Source of the DNA: Palauibacter sp022826685
Lineage (GTDB): Bacteria > Gemmatimonadota > Gemmatimonadetes > Palauibacterales > Palauibacteraceae
Length of the DNA stretch: 64,000 nucleotides
Direction: 5' to 3' (one strand)
Assembly (NCBI RefSeq): GCF_965221685.1
Contig: NZ_OZ244907.1
Made by a program: the position numbers and the translations under genes
Notes under the pieces: model-generated
Seen by the model: only the letters and a program-made list of their open reading frames with translations
The model's database searches: none
What the model was told of the DNA's origin: nothing
Shown: piece by piece, positions 1 to 8,726 of the stretch
How the letters are laid out: every line of letters begins with the position of its first letter
Position numbering within the stretch: the first letter of the stretch is position 1

Positions 1-2061
1 CCCACATACGGCGGGGCCCTCACCGAGGAGACGGAGATCCGGATCGCCTACGATGACGGATACCTGTACGTCTCGGGGCGGCTGTTCGATTCCGACCTCG
101 GCGGGATCCGGGCGAACAGCTTCATCCGGGACGGGTTCAGCGGCGACGACCAGTTCTCGGTTGTGATCGACAGCTACAACGACCACGAGACGGCGGTGGC
201 CTTCGTGGTGAACCCCAACGGCGCGCGGTCCGACCGCGCGGTGTGGGGCGACGCCGAGTGGACCGCGGGCACGCGACCCTTCAACAGCGACTGGAACGCG
301 CACTGGGATGCCGCCGTTCAGCGGACGAACGACGGGTGGTCCGCGGAGATGCGCATCCCGTTCTCCACGCTGGGGTTCCAGAACGCCGGCGGGGAAGTGA
401 CGATGGGGCTCTCCGTCTACCGCTCGATTTCGCGGAAGAACGAGCGCCACGTCTATCCCGACATCTCTCCCGAATACGGGTTCTTCGGCTTCGGCAAACC
501 GTCGCTGGCGCAGCGGGTCACGCTGACGGACGTGAATCGCGCGACTCCGATGTACGTGACGCCGTACCTCCTCGGCGGCATGACGCAGATCCCGACCCTG
601 CGCGAACCGCCGGACGTGCAGGCGGCGTACTGGGCGACGACGGACGACCCCACCGGGGAGCCCGGCCTCGACTTCAGGTATTCGCCTTCGTCGAACCTCT
701 CGATCGACCTCACGGCCAATACGGACTTCGCCCAGGTGGAGGCGGACGACCAGCAGATCAACCTCACGCGGTTCCCCCTCTTCTTCCCGGAGAAGCGGCA
801 GTTCTTCCAGGAACGATCGGCGACCTTCGACTTCGCTACCGGCGGGGTCACCGACCGGGTCTTCTTCAGCCGCCGGATCGGGCTCGACCAGGGCGAACTC
901 GTCCGCATCTACGGGGGGGCGCGCGTGGTGGGGCGGGCCGGCGGGCTCGATTTCGGGATGCTGAACATGCAGACGGCCCCGCGCGCGGGACGGCCGGGGG
1001 AGAACATGGGCGTGCTGCGGCTCAAGCAGCAGATCTTCAATCAGAACTCCTCCGTCGGCGGGATCGTCACGACGCGCGTCGATGCGTACGGCAAGACGAA
1101 CGTGGCCTACGGCGCGGACAGCGAGGTTCGGGTGTTCGGGGACGAATACCTGACGCTGCGGTGGGCGCAGTCGTTCGACGACGATGTCGCGGAACGCAAC
1201 CCGCTCGACGCGGGAACCTTCTTCGCGCAGTACGAGCGGCGGCGGCAGGAGGGGCTGAACTACAGCGCGCAGTACCGGCGGGTGGGACCGGATTACCTGC
1301 CGCGGCTCGGCTTCCAGCTTCGGAACGACTTCACCCTGTTCGGCGGGTCGAGTGAATACTCCTGGTTCCTCGGCGAGGATTCCCAGTTGCGTGCCGTGAC
1401 GGTCGGTGGGACCACGGAACACTACTACCGGAACTCGGATCTCACGCCGGAGTCACGCAGCTACGCGCCCATGCTGCGTATCGCGCTGAAGTCGGGCACC
1501 TTCATGACCCTCACCTCGCGATCGAGCTTCGAGAGCATCCGTGACCCGTTCAGCGTCGCGAGCCTCCAGATCAACCCCGGGGAATACTGGTTCCACGAAG
1601 CCGACATGTCGCTGCGGCTTGCGCGCGGCGGTCTGGTGCGCGGGGAACTCGGGGGCTCGGCCGGCAGCTTCTACGATGGTCGCAGGGTGGGCCTTCGCAT
1701 GAGTCCGGCGCTGAACGTCTCCCGGCATGTCGAGATCCGGCCGGGATACGATCTGAACCGGTTCGAACTCCGGGGCGGAGACTACCTGACCACGCACCTC
1801 GCAAAGCTGGGCGTGGACTTCTCCCTGGACACGCACCTCTCGCTGAGCGTGCTCGCCCAGTACAACTCGGCGGCGGACCAGGCGCTCGTGAACGCCCGCT
1901 TCCGCTATCACTTCCGCGAGGGCGTGGACCTGTGGGTCGTCTACAACGAGGGCTACTACACGGACCGCGTGAACGGCCGCGCGAACAACCGCGATCCCAT
2001 GCTCCCGTTCTCGTCCGGCAGGGCGCTGATGGTGAAGTACTCCCACACCCTCGCCCTCTGA
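1..2061 (+). CDS. DUF5916-type outer-membrane barrel protein with CBM9-like N-terminus (5' partial)
   Basis: The reading frame is open from the first base of the window to the TGA at 2061, so the true start and any signal peptide lie upstream. The first 130 or so codons resemble a family-9 carbohydrate-binding-like beta sandwich; a landmark is GDDQFSVVIDSYND near residue 50. The rest (about 500 residues) is rich in alternating polar and aromatic strands and contains FPEKRQFFQE, a signature I associate with DUF5916. The C-terminus ends in strand-like hydrophobic residues (VKYSHTLAL), as expected for a 20-plus-strand outer-membrane barrel. Such proteins are common in Gemmatimonadota and Bacteroidota and are of unknown function; a role in surface binding or uptake of polymers is inference. 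It is convergent with the next gene, and 2062..2214 holds no gene or convincing terminator. Confidence 0.8.
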   Translation, partial: PTYGGALTEETEIRIAYDDGYLYVSGRLFDSDLGGIRANSFIRDGFSGDDQFSVVIDSYNDHETAVAFVVNPNGARSDRAVWGDAEWTAGTRPFNSDWNAHWDAAVQRTNDGWSAEMRIPFSTLGFQNAGGEVTMGLSVYRSISRKNERHVYPDISPEYGFFGFGKPSLAQRVTLTDVNRATPMYVTPYLLGGMTQIPTLREPPDVQAAYWATTDDPTGEPGLDFRYSPSSNLSIDLTANTDFAQVEADDQQINLTRFPLFFPEKRQFFQERSATFDFATGGVTDRVFFSRRIGLDQGELVRIYGGARVVGRAGGLDFGMLNMQTAPRAGRPGENMGVLRLKQQIFNQNSSVGGIVTTRVDAYGKTNVAYGADSEVRVFGDEYLTLRWAQSFDDDVAERNPLDAGTFFAQYERRRQEGLNYSAQYRRVGPDYLPRLGFQLRNDFTLFGGSSEYSWFLGEDSQLRAVTVGGTTEHYYRNSDLTPESRSYAPMLRIALKSGTFMTLTSRSSFESIRDPFSVASLQINPGEYWFHEADMSLRLARGGLVRGELGGSAGSFYDGRRVGLRMSPALNVSRHVEIRPGYDLNRFELRGGDYLTTHLAKLGVDFSLDTHLSLSVLAQYNSAADQALVNARFRYHFREGVDLWVVYNEGYYTDRVNGRANNRDPMLPFSSGRALMVKYSHTLAL

Positions 2062-2214
2062 CCCGCCGTCTGATTGGCCCCTCCGGTCCTCAACCGTATC
2101 GAAGGTAAGTTTACATAATATATCTTATGCGCCATCGTTGCTCGTGCCCACGATCATACGGAATTGCGGAGATTCTGTCGGGGTGTTCCCGAATTCGCCT
2201 CGGACGGGCTGAGG

Positions 2215-2910
2215 TCAGCCGCTCCCTGCGAGCTGGGCCTTGATCTCCCCGAGTCGAAGGCGGTAGACGCCCGCCTCCACCGGGTCCTCAGCGGCGGCTT
2301 CCTCCGCGATCGCGGCGAAGATCGTCCCGGCTTCCTCGAGACGGCCGAGCGACGCGAGGATTCTCGCGGCCGAGGCGCGCGCCTCGCGGCGCTGGAAGGC
2401 GAAACGCGCCGTCTCTCCCAGGGCTTCCCACGTCGCGAGCGCGGTCTCCGCGTCTCCCGACGCTTCCTGCGCCGCCGCGAGGAGCGTGCGGCCGGCGAGT
2501 CCGACGGGACGGTCCGGCGCCTCCGTGATGGTGCTCGCGACCCGGGCAGCCTCCACGGACCGCTCGGTGTCGAGATAGGTCCTGGCGAGGAGGAGCCGGC
2601 CTTCGTTCGCCGCCGCCACGCCGTCGAAACGGTCGACGTAGGCTTCCAGGTCGGCGATGAGCATTTCGGGGTCGGTCGCGGTCATCCGCAGCGTTGCGAG
2701 TTCGTTCGCCGCCTGCTCGCGCACCGAAGCCTGGAAGTTCGTGTAATACACGATGCCCACGACGACCATCGCGATGCCGGCGGCCCCGACCAGCACCGCC
2801 CGCATGTTCTTGTTGACCCAGGTCGCCAGACGGAACGTGGACCGGACGAAAGCGTCCTGTCGACCGTCCCCTCCGTCTGGTGTCTTGCCGCTGGCGAGCG
2901 CGTCCGCCAT
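2215..2910 (-). CDS. Membrane-anchored TPR protein (YfgM-like layout)
   Basis: This encodes 231 residues with an ATG start. A cytoplasmic N-terminus of about 37 residues is followed by one membrane segment (about 38-57, AVLVGAAGIAMVVVGIVYY) and then an all-alpha, Ala/Glu-rich region with three or four degenerate tetratricopeptide repeats. The topology and repeat content resemble YfgM/TPR_21 proteins, which assist secreted proteins at the SecYEG/BamB interface, but similarity is too weak to claim that role. It is the last gene of the long minus-strand series, 90 bases after the DUF368 gene. The product is probably periplasmic apart from the N-terminal tail. Confidence is high that it is a real gene and low on function. 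Confidence 0.75.
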   Translation of the reverse strand: MADALASGKTPDGGDGRQDAFVRSTFRLATWVNKNMRAVLVGAAGIAMVVVGIVYYTNFQASVREQAANELATLRMTATDPEMLIADLEAYVDRFDGVAAANEGRLLLARTYLDTERSVEAARVASTITEAPDRPVGLAGRTLLAAAQEASGDAETALATWEALGETARFAFQRREARASAARILASLGRLEEAGTIFAAIAEEAAAEDPVEAGVYRLRLGEIKAQLAGSG

Positions 2911-3000
2911 CTCCCGTTCCCTCCTCGTTTCCTGCCCGGTTGTTGAACGGCGTGGAAGCTACCGGGCCCGGTGGATCGCCGCTACTACACTAGCATTCCG

Positions 3001-3912
3001 TCACGGGCGGCCGGGGCCGCGCGGGCCGGCGATGCGCTCAATGGCGAGGACGGCGACCGCCCCGAGGAGCGCGAGAGCCGCCGCCGGCCAGATTTCGCCG
3101 GCGCCCTCGGGCCAGCGGTTCGCCTGCAACCACTCGATGCGGCCATCGCTGTGCGTGTACAGCTCCCGGATTCGCGTCTTCCACGGCCACAACGCGTTGA
3201 GGGAGCCGACGAGAAACCCCGTGAGTACGGCCAGCGTGGGCGTCCGGTGACGCGCGAGGAGGCGACGCAGGACGCGGCTGAACGCGAGCAGGCCGGCGAC
3301 GATCCCGAGGCTCACGGTCGCGAGCCGGACGAGGTCCAGGCTGTCGAGGGCCGCGATCACGGGTGCGTACGCGCCCAGGAGGAGAAGGATGAAGGCGCCC
3401 GAGATGCCGGGCAGGACCATGGCGCACGCCGCCACGGCCGCGGCCGCCGCGAGAAAGAGGGGCGCGTCGGACCGGACGAGCGGGGGCAGCGACGTGATGA
3501 CGGCGGCGAGCACGGCCCCTGCGGCGGCAAGGGCCCAGATGCCCGCCCGGCGATCCGCGACGCGCCGCCCGACGAGCAGCACGGACGCCGCCACGAGGCC
3601 GAAGAAGAAGGCCCACAGCTCCACGGGCCGGTTCGCGAGCAGCCAGTGCAGCAACCCGGCGAAGGTGAACACGCTCGTGCCGATGCCGGCGAGCAGAACG
3701 GCGAGGAAGCCCAGGTTGCCCGCCTGCCAGGCGCCGCGGACCCCCTCCTTCCGCAGCGCTCCGAGCAGGCGGCGGTCGAGACCCGCGATCGTCGCGACGA
3801 GTTCGTCGTAGATGCCCGAGATGAAGGCGATCGTCCCGCCGGAAACCCCGGGCACGAGATCGGCCAGCCCCATGGCGAGGCCCTTCGCGTATATCCCGGC
3901 CCAGGCTCTCAC
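3001..3912 (-). CDS. DUF368 membrane protein, candidate undecaprenyl-phosphate translocase (PopT family)
   Basis: This encodes 303 residues and starts with GTG in a GTGA overlap with the stop of pcm. The N-terminal motif GLADLVPGVSGGTIAFISGIY (about residues 15-35) is the hallmark of DUF368, with about eight to ten hydrophobic segments following. The second conserved half contains MVLPGISGAFILLLLGAY, an inverted-repeat echo of the first. DUF368 proteins have been reported to recycle undecaprenyl phosphate across the cytoplasmic membrane, the lipid carrier for peptidoglycan and O-antigen. That fits a gene series also holding murJ and lipid A genes. The assignment to transport is family knowledge; nothing here tests the substrate. 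Confidence 0.85.
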   Translation of the reverse strand: MRAWAGIYAKGLAMGLADLVPGVSGGTIAFISGIYDELVATIAGLDRRLLGALRKEGVRGAWQAGNLGFLAVLLAGIGTSVFTFAGLLHWLLANRPVELWAFFFGLVAASVLLVGRRVADRRAGIWALAAAGAVLAAVITSLPPLVRSDAPLFLAAAAAVAACAMVLPGISGAFILLLLGAYAPVIAALDSLDLVRLATVSLGIVAGLLAFSRVLRRLLARHRTPTLAVLTGFLVGSLNALWPWKTRIRELYTHSDGRIEWLQANRWPEGAGEIWPAAALALLGAVAVLAIERIAGPRGPGRP

Positions 3913-4574
3913 GGGCTTCGCTCCGCGCCTCGGCCGCGCCCCTCGATGAGCGGGACGAAACGGGCGCCCGTGATCGTCTCCCTCGTGAAGTCGTCTCCGC
4001 GTCGCGTGTAGCGCCGCAGCTCCTGCCGCCGGGTGCCGACGGGCACGATGAGGTGGCCTCCATCGGCGAGCTGGCCGAACAGCGCTTCAGGCGGGCGGGC
4101 GGCCGCCGCGCCCACGATGATCGCCTGGAACGGAGCGTATTCCGGCCAGCCCCGGCTCCCGTCCCCGTGCATGAGACGTGCTTCCACGCCGAGGCGGTCG
4201 AGTGTGCGCGCGGCTGACTCGTACAGGGGGGCAAGCCGCTCGATCGAGTACACCGCCGCCCCGAGCGCCGCGAGGAGCGCCGTCTGGAACCCCGCTCCCG
4301 TCCCCACTTCGAGGACCCGATGCCCGGGACGGATCTCGGCGTATTCGAGGCTGAGCGCGTGGATCGTCGGGCTCGAAATCGTCTGCCCGCGGCCGATGGG
4401 GAGCGGCACGTCCTCGTACGCGCGGGCCCGCATCACGTCGGGCACGAACGCGTGTCGCGGGACGCTGTCGAAGGCGTGCAGGACGGCCAGGTCGTTAACG
4501 CCCCGGTCCCGGAGGCGTTCGACGAGACGACGGCGGTCCCGCCGGTAGTCCGCCGCAGGGTCCCATCCCCTCAA
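3909..4574 (-). CDS. pcm: Protein-L-isoaspartate O-methyltransferase
   Basis: This SAM-dependent enzyme methylates L-isoaspartyl residues in age-damaged proteins so that they can revert to aspartate. The class I SAM motif is clear (HRVLEVGTGAGFQTALLAAL), preceded by the family-typical PRHAFVP and GRGQTISSPTIHA segments. I place the start at a TTG that forms a TTGA overlap with the surE stop, giving 221 residues. A GTG 15 bases upstream, at 4589, is possible but would overlap surE by 19 bases. Next to surE, pcm recalls the surE-pcm arrangement of enterobacteria, a stationary-phase survival pair. The 3' end overlaps the DUF368 gene by four bases. Confidence 0.9.
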   Translation of the reverse strand: MRGWDPAADYRRDRRRLVERLRDRGVNDLAVLHAFDSVPRHAFVPDVMRARAYEDVPLPIGRGQTISSPTIHALSLEYAEIRPGHRVLEVGTGAGFQTALLAALGAAVYSIERLAPLYESAARTLDRLGVEARLMHGDGSRGWPEYAPFQAIIVGAAAARPPEALFGQLADGGHLIVPVGTRRQELRRYTRRGDDFTRETITGARFVPLIEGRGRGAERSP

Positions 4575-5338
4575 CTTCCAAGCCGCCACGACCTCACCTC
4601 GTTCAGCAGCTCGAAATTCGTCAGGTCGAGGTGGAGCGGAGTGACCGAGACGAAGCCGGCGCGGACGGCGCGGAAATCCGAGTCCCCCCGGCCGCTCCAG
4701 GCCGAACGCCCGCCTCCGATCTTGAAGTACTCGGTCCCTTCCTCATCGTGAATCCGGCGGAGCGAGTCGTGGTACACGCGGCGCCCGAGCGCGGTCACCG
4801 TGATCCCCTCCACCTCGCCCGCCGGCCGGTCGGGGAGATTGATGTTGAAGAACGTCTCGTCCGGGAAGGAATCCCGCTGGAGACAGGCGGCGATGAGCCG
4901 GCCGAGCAAGGCCTCATAGCTCTCGAGGACGCGGTCGTCGCTCCCCGTGAACGAGAAGGCGATCGCGGGCACGCCGAGGATCGTCGCCTCCATCGCCGCC
5001 GCCACCGTGCCGGAGTAGAGCACATCTTCTCCCATGTTGGCGCCGTGGTTGACGCCCGAGAGGACGAAACGCGGCCGCGCCTCGAGGATCTCCTTGAGGG
5101 CGAGGAGAACGCAGTCGGTCGGCGTCCCGTCCACCATGTAGCGTCGCGGCCCGAGCTGCGTCACGCGGAGGGGACGGAAGAGGGAGAGCGCATGGCTCGT
5201 CGCGCTCTGTTCCCGGTCCGGCGCCACGGTCCACACGTCGCCGAACGCGTCGGCCACACGGGCGAGCAGCGCGAGCCCGGGCGACTTCACGCCGTCGTCG
5301 TTCGTGCACAGGAGGACGGGTTTTTCGGCTTCGGTCAC
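4571..5338 (-). CDS. surE: 5'/3'-nucleotidase SurE
   Basis: SurE is a metal-dependent phosphatase that removes phosphate from nucleoside 5'- and 3'-monophosphates and short polyphosphates in the cytoplasm. The N-terminal metal site is intact (LLCTNDDGVKSPGL), as are the later motifs SGVNHGANMGEDVLYSGTV and VDGTPTDCV. The start is a GTG sharing GTGA with the stop of the upstream MerR gene, giving 255 residues, the usual size. Longer reading-frame extensions run through the MerR gene and are not coding. It is the first half of a surE-pcm pair with the next gene. Confidence 0.93.
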   Translation of the reverse strand: MTEAEKPVLLCTNDDGVKSPGLALLARVADAFGDVWTVAPDREQSATSHALSLFRPLRVTQLGPRRYMVDGTPTDCVLLALKEILEARPRFVLSGVNHGANMGEDVLYSGTVAAAMEATILGVPAIAFSFTGSDDRVLESYEALLGRLIAACLQRDSFPDETFFNINLPDRPAGEVEGITVTALGRRVYHDSLRRIHDEEGTEYFKIGGGRSAWSGRGDSDFRAVRAGFVSVTPLHLDLTNFELLNEVRSWRLGS

Positions 5339-5697
5339 CCGGCCCCGCCGTCCTCGAGGAGCTGTACGAGTTCGTCGGCCTCCGCCCGGAGGTCGCGGAT
5401 CGTCTCCCGGTCCCAGGCCACGCGCGCCTCCGCCGCGAGTTCCCCGCCCGCGCGCAGCTGATCGAGCTTTCGCCTCGCGCCCTCGATCGTGTACCGCTCG
5501 GTGTAGAGGAGGTGCCGCAGGAGCTGCACGAGCTGGATCTGTTTCGGGCGGTACACACGGTTGCCCGCCCGGTTCTTCGTCGGGCGAAGCGCCGAGAATT
5601 GCGTTTCCCAGTAGCGGAGGACGTGCGGCTTGAGATCCGCGATCTCGCACACTTCTCCGATCGAGTAGTACTCCTTCGGGGCGATGCGATCGGACAC
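5335..5697 (-). CDS. MerR-family transcriptional regulator
   Basis: This encodes 120 residues. The MerR winged-helix signature is at the N-terminus (EYYSIGEVCEIADLKPHVLR, then YWETQF and NRVYRPKQI). It is followed by a coiled-coil helix (about residues 80-118) that would mediate dimerisation, with no obvious ligand-binding domain or metal-binding cysteine cluster. The start is a GTG with GGGAGG at good spacing. The short form resembles regulators found next to translation or stress genes in Gram-positives and Gemmatimonadota; targets cannot be read from the sequence. It overlaps surE by four bases and lies 50 bases after gpsA. Confidence 0.87.
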   Translation of the reverse strand: MSDRIAPKEYYSIGEVCEIADLKPHVLRYWETQFSALRPTKNRAGNRVYRPKQIQLVQLLRHLLYTERYTIEGARRKLDQLRAGGELAAEARVAWDRETIRDLRAEADELVQLLEDGGAG

Positions 5698-5747
5698 GCT
5701 TTTCCCTCCCCTTGCTCCCGCCGTTCGCGGCGCCTGACGGGCGGCGG

Positions 5748-6758
5748 CTAGCCCCAGCGCTCGGGTTTCGGTTCCCGGGCCATCAGCCGCGCCAGCGCCT
5801 CCCGGGGCGCCATATCTTCGTACAGGATCGAATATACACCGCTCGTGATCGGCATCTCCACGTCGAGCTCCCGGCTCAGTTCGTATGCGGCGCGCGCGGT
5901 GCGCGAGCCTTCCACGACCTGGTCCATCTCTCCGATCACCTCCGAAGGCCGGCGACCCGCCCCGATGGCGAGCCCGGCCGACCGATTCCGGCTCAACCGC
6001 CCCGTGCAGGTGAGGACGAGGTCCCCGAGCCCGGCGAGGCCGCCGAGCGTCGTTTCCCGTGCTCCGAAGTGCCGGGCGAGCCGCGCGATCTCCGCCAGCC
6101 CGCGGTTGATGAGGGCGGCCCGCGCGTTCGACCCCAACTCCAGCCCGTCCGAGATCCCGGCCGCGAGCGCGATGACGTTCTTGAGAGCGCCGCCCAGCTC
6201 CACGCCATCCACATCCGGCTGCGTGTACACTCGAAAGTACCCGTTCCGGAACAGGGTCTGCACGGCGAGCGCGTGAGCCTCGCTCCGGCTCGCGGCGACG
6301 ACCGCCGTCGGAAGCCCGCGCAGGAGTTCCTCCGCGAAGCTGGGTCCCGAGAGGACCACCGTGCGCGATCCCGCGGCCTCGCCCAGCGTCTCCACGATGA
6401 CCTCCGACATCCTCCGGTGCGTCCCGAGCTCGATCCCCTTCGAGGCCGAGACCAGGATCTGATCGCCGAGGTGGGGGGCGGCACGTCGCAGCACCTCGCG
6501 CACCGCGTGCGACGGGCACACGGAGAGCACGACGCCGGTGCCGTCCGTCGCCTCGGCCAGGTCCGACGTCACGGCGAGCGGGCGGCCGAGTTCGATTCCG
6601 GGCAGATAGCGTTCGTTCGTCCCGGTCTCGCGCATCGCGGCGGCGTGTGCGGCGTCCCGCGCCCAGAGCCGCACGTCGTGGCCGTTCCGCACGAGGACAT
6701 CCGCCAGCGCCGTGCCCCAGCTGCCCGCACCCAGCACGGCGACGCTCTGCCCGCTCAC
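5748..6758 (-). CDS. gpsA: Glycerol-3-phosphate dehydrogenase [NAD(P)+]
   Basis: GpsA reduces dihydroxyacetone phosphate to sn-glycerol 3-phosphate, the backbone donor for phospholipids. The Rossmann motif VLGAGSWGTALADVL opens the protein; SASKGIELGT carries the conserved lysine and FGARETTLGGLAGLGDLVLT is the family signature. It has 336 residues, starting with GTG in a GTGA overlap with plsY. Paired with plsY it forms the first two steps of phosphatidic acid synthesis: G3P formation, then G3P acylation. Confidence 0.95.
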   Translation of the reverse strand: MSGQSVAVLGAGSWGTALADVLVRNGHDVRLWARDAAHAAAMRETGTNERYLPGIELGRPLAVTSDLAEATDGTGVVLSVCPSHAVREVLRRAAPHLGDQILVSASKGIELGTHRRMSEVIVETLGEAAGSRTVVLSGPSFAEELLRGLPTAVVAASRSEAHALAVQTLFRNGYFRVYTQPDVDGVELGGALKNVIALAAGISDGLELGSNARAALINRGLAEIARLARHFGARETTLGGLAGLGDLVLTCTGRLSRNRSAGLAIGAGRRPSEVIGEMDQVVEGSRTARAAYELSRELDVEMPITSGVYSILYEDMAPREALARLMAREPKPERWG

Positions 6759-7399
6759 GCCTCGTCCTCCGGGGACTTCTGCCTCGCCCTCTCCCGGCGC
6801 GGGAGTCGACCCCGGCGCCAATCCACCTGGAATTCCTCGCGTCTCACGATCCGCGCGAGGTTCGAGCGGTGCGTCCACCAGACGGCGATGGCAAGGAGGA
6901 GCGCGTAGGACACGACGGAGCGCGGCGCCGCCGAGCCGCGCGCCATGATGGGCACGAGGGCCGCGGAGAGGAGGGACGCCATGGAGGCGGTCCGCGTGAG
7001 GATCACCGTCACGACCCACACGAAGAAGGCGATGATCACGGCCACCGGAACCAGCGCGGCCATCGTTCCGGCGGCGGTCGCGACCCCCTTCCCTCCCTTG
7101 AATCTCGTGTACACGGGCCACACGTGTCCGGAAATGGCGGCGAGCCCGTACACGAGCACCCAGCCGCCCGTACGCCCGTCCCACATCGGGAAGAACCACA
7201 CAGGCACGAACCCCTTCAGCAGATCCACGACGAGCACGCCCGCGGCCGGAAAGAACCCGAGCACCCGATAGGCGTTCGTGGACCCGAGGTTGCCGCTTCC
7301 CTCCCGCCGGAGGTCGTATCCGTAGGCGCGCCCGACGAGGTAGCTCGTGGGGAAGGCCCCGATGAGATAGGCGGCGAGCGTCAGGAGCGGTGCGGTCAT
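6755..7399 (-). CDS. plsY: Acyl-phosphate:glycerol-3-phosphate acyltransferase
   Basis: PlsY is an integral membrane enzyme that transfers an acyl chain from acyl-phosphate to sn-glycerol 3-phosphate, making lysophosphatidic acid. The family motifs are present: GAFPTSYLVGRAYGYDLR near residue 13, GSGNLGSTNAYRVLG, and GFKGGKGVATAAGT-like FKGGKGVATAAGTMAA. Several membrane segments surround these. It has 214 residues, with an ATG forming an ATGA overlap with der. The C-terminal tail is basic and charged (RRGRLPRRERARQK). Confidence 0.94.
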   Translation of the reverse strand: MTAPLLTLAAYLIGAFPTSYLVGRAYGYDLRREGSGNLGSTNAYRVLGFFPAAGVLVVDLLKGFVPVWFFPMWDGRTGGWVLVYGLAAISGHVWPVYTRFKGGKGVATAAGTMAALVPVAVIIAFFVWVVTVILTRTASMASLLSAALVPIMARGSAAPRSVVSYALLLAIAVWWTHRSNLARIVRREEFQVDWRRGRLPRRERARQKSPEDEA

Positions 7400-8721
7400 T
7401 CGCGCCCCGAACGCTTCTTCAGCTTGATCCGAATGGGAGATCCCTCGAATCCCCAGGCCTCCCGGAAGCCGGCGACGAGGTATCTCACGTAATGCTCCTT
7501 GAGGTCGTGTGGCCGGTTGGACCAGAGTACGAACTGCGGCGGGGACGCCGCCACCTGACTGCCGTACAGCAGCCGCACGTCGCCCCGCCCGCCCTGGGGA
7601 GGCTGCCGGCGCGCCACCAGTCGCTGAAGGACTTCGTTCACCTCCGATGTGGGCACGCGCTGCGCACGCGCCGCCTGCACCTCGAACGCGACGTCGATGA
7701 CCTTCCGCACCCGCTTCCCGGTCAACGCCGAGCAGGTGATGATGGGCACCCAGCGAAGATAGTGGGCGCGCTCGCGGAGTTCGCGCTCGAAGCCGGCCAT
7801 CGCGGTGGGCCCGCGGTCCTCGATGAGGTCCCACTTGTTGGCCACGAACACGAGGCCCTTCCCATCGTCCCACGCCTCGTGTCCGATCCGGAAATCCTGG
7901 TTCGCCGCGCCGTCCCGCGTATCCACGAGGAGGAGGCAGACATCCGCCCGGCCGATCGCCGAGGCGGCCCGGAGCCGTCCGAGGAATTCGAGGTCGTCCA
8001 CGATGCGCGCCCGGCGCCGGAGGCCGGCCGTGTCGATGAGGCGGACACGTCGATCTCCCAGAACGAGGTCCGTGTCGATCGCGTCGCGCGTGGTCCCCGC
8101 CTCTTCGTGGACGATGACGCGATCTTCCCCGAGGAGCCGGTTCACGAAGCTGGACTTGCCCACGTTGGGGCGCCCGATGACCGCGATGCGGATGTCGGCG
8201 TCGCCCCCTTCCGTCTCCGGCGATTCGGGAAGGACCGCGACGACACGGTCCAGGAGGTCCCCCGATCCCTTGCCGCTGAGGGCCGCGAGCGGCGTGGGGT
8301 CGCCGAGGCCGAGTTCGTAGAAGTCGAGGTGCCCGATCGCGTCCGCGAGTTCGTCGAGCTTGTTCGCCGCCACGATCACGGGCAGCCCGGAGCGGCGCAG
8401 GAGCTCTGCGACGTGCCGGTCCACCGGCTGGACGCCGTCGCGCCCGTCCACGACGAAGACGACGACGTCCGCGTGGCCGATCGCGGTCTCGGCCTGCCGG
8501 CGCACCTCGAGGTCGATGTGCTCATCCGGCCGCACGACGAGGCCTCCGGTATCGACGAGAAGGAAGTGCCGTCCCGCCCATTCCGCCTCGGCGAACTGCC
8601 GATCCCGCGTCACGCCGGGCTGCTCGGCGACGATCGCGGCCCGCCGCCCCAGGATCCGGTTGAAGAGGGTCGACTTGCCGACGTTGGGGCGGCCCACGAT
8701 GGCGACCGTGTGCATGGCCAT
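7396..8721 (-). CDS. der: Ribosome assembly GTPase Der (EngA)
   Basis: Der is an essential tandem GTPase needed for late 50S subunit assembly. Two G domains are visible, each with its P loop (AIVGRPNVGKSTLFNRI at the start and AVIGRPNVGKSSFVNRL near residue 180), DTGG/DTAG motifs and NKLD/NKWD specificity motifs. A C-terminal KH-like domain follows. The start is ATG-GCC-ATG, so 8721 or 8715; neither has a strong Shine-Dalgarno sequence, and the gene lies five bases after the DUF512 stop, suggesting coupling. The product is 441 residues, typical for Der. Confidence 0.95.
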   Translation of the reverse strand: MAMHTVAIVGRPNVGKSTLFNRILGRRAAIVAEQPGVTRDRQFAEAEWAGRHFLLVDTGGLVVRPDEHIDLEVRRQAETAIGHADVVVFVVDGRDGVQPVDRHVAELLRRSGLPVIVAANKLDELADAIGHLDFYELGLGDPTPLAALSGKGSGDLLDRVVAVLPESPETEGGDADIRIAVIGRPNVGKSSFVNRLLGEDRVIVHEEAGTTRDAIDTDLVLGDRRVRLIDTAGLRRRARIVDDLEFLGRLRAASAIGRADVCLLLVDTRDGAANQDFRIGHEAWDDGKGLVFVANKWDLIEDRGPTAMAGFERELRERAHYLRWVPIITCSALTGKRVRKVIDVAFEVQAARAQRVPTSEVNEVLQRLVARRQPPQGGRGDVRLLYGSQVAASPPQFVLWSNRPHDLKEHYVRYLVAGFREAWGFEGSPIRIKLKKRSGRE

Positions 8722-8726
8722 CGCCG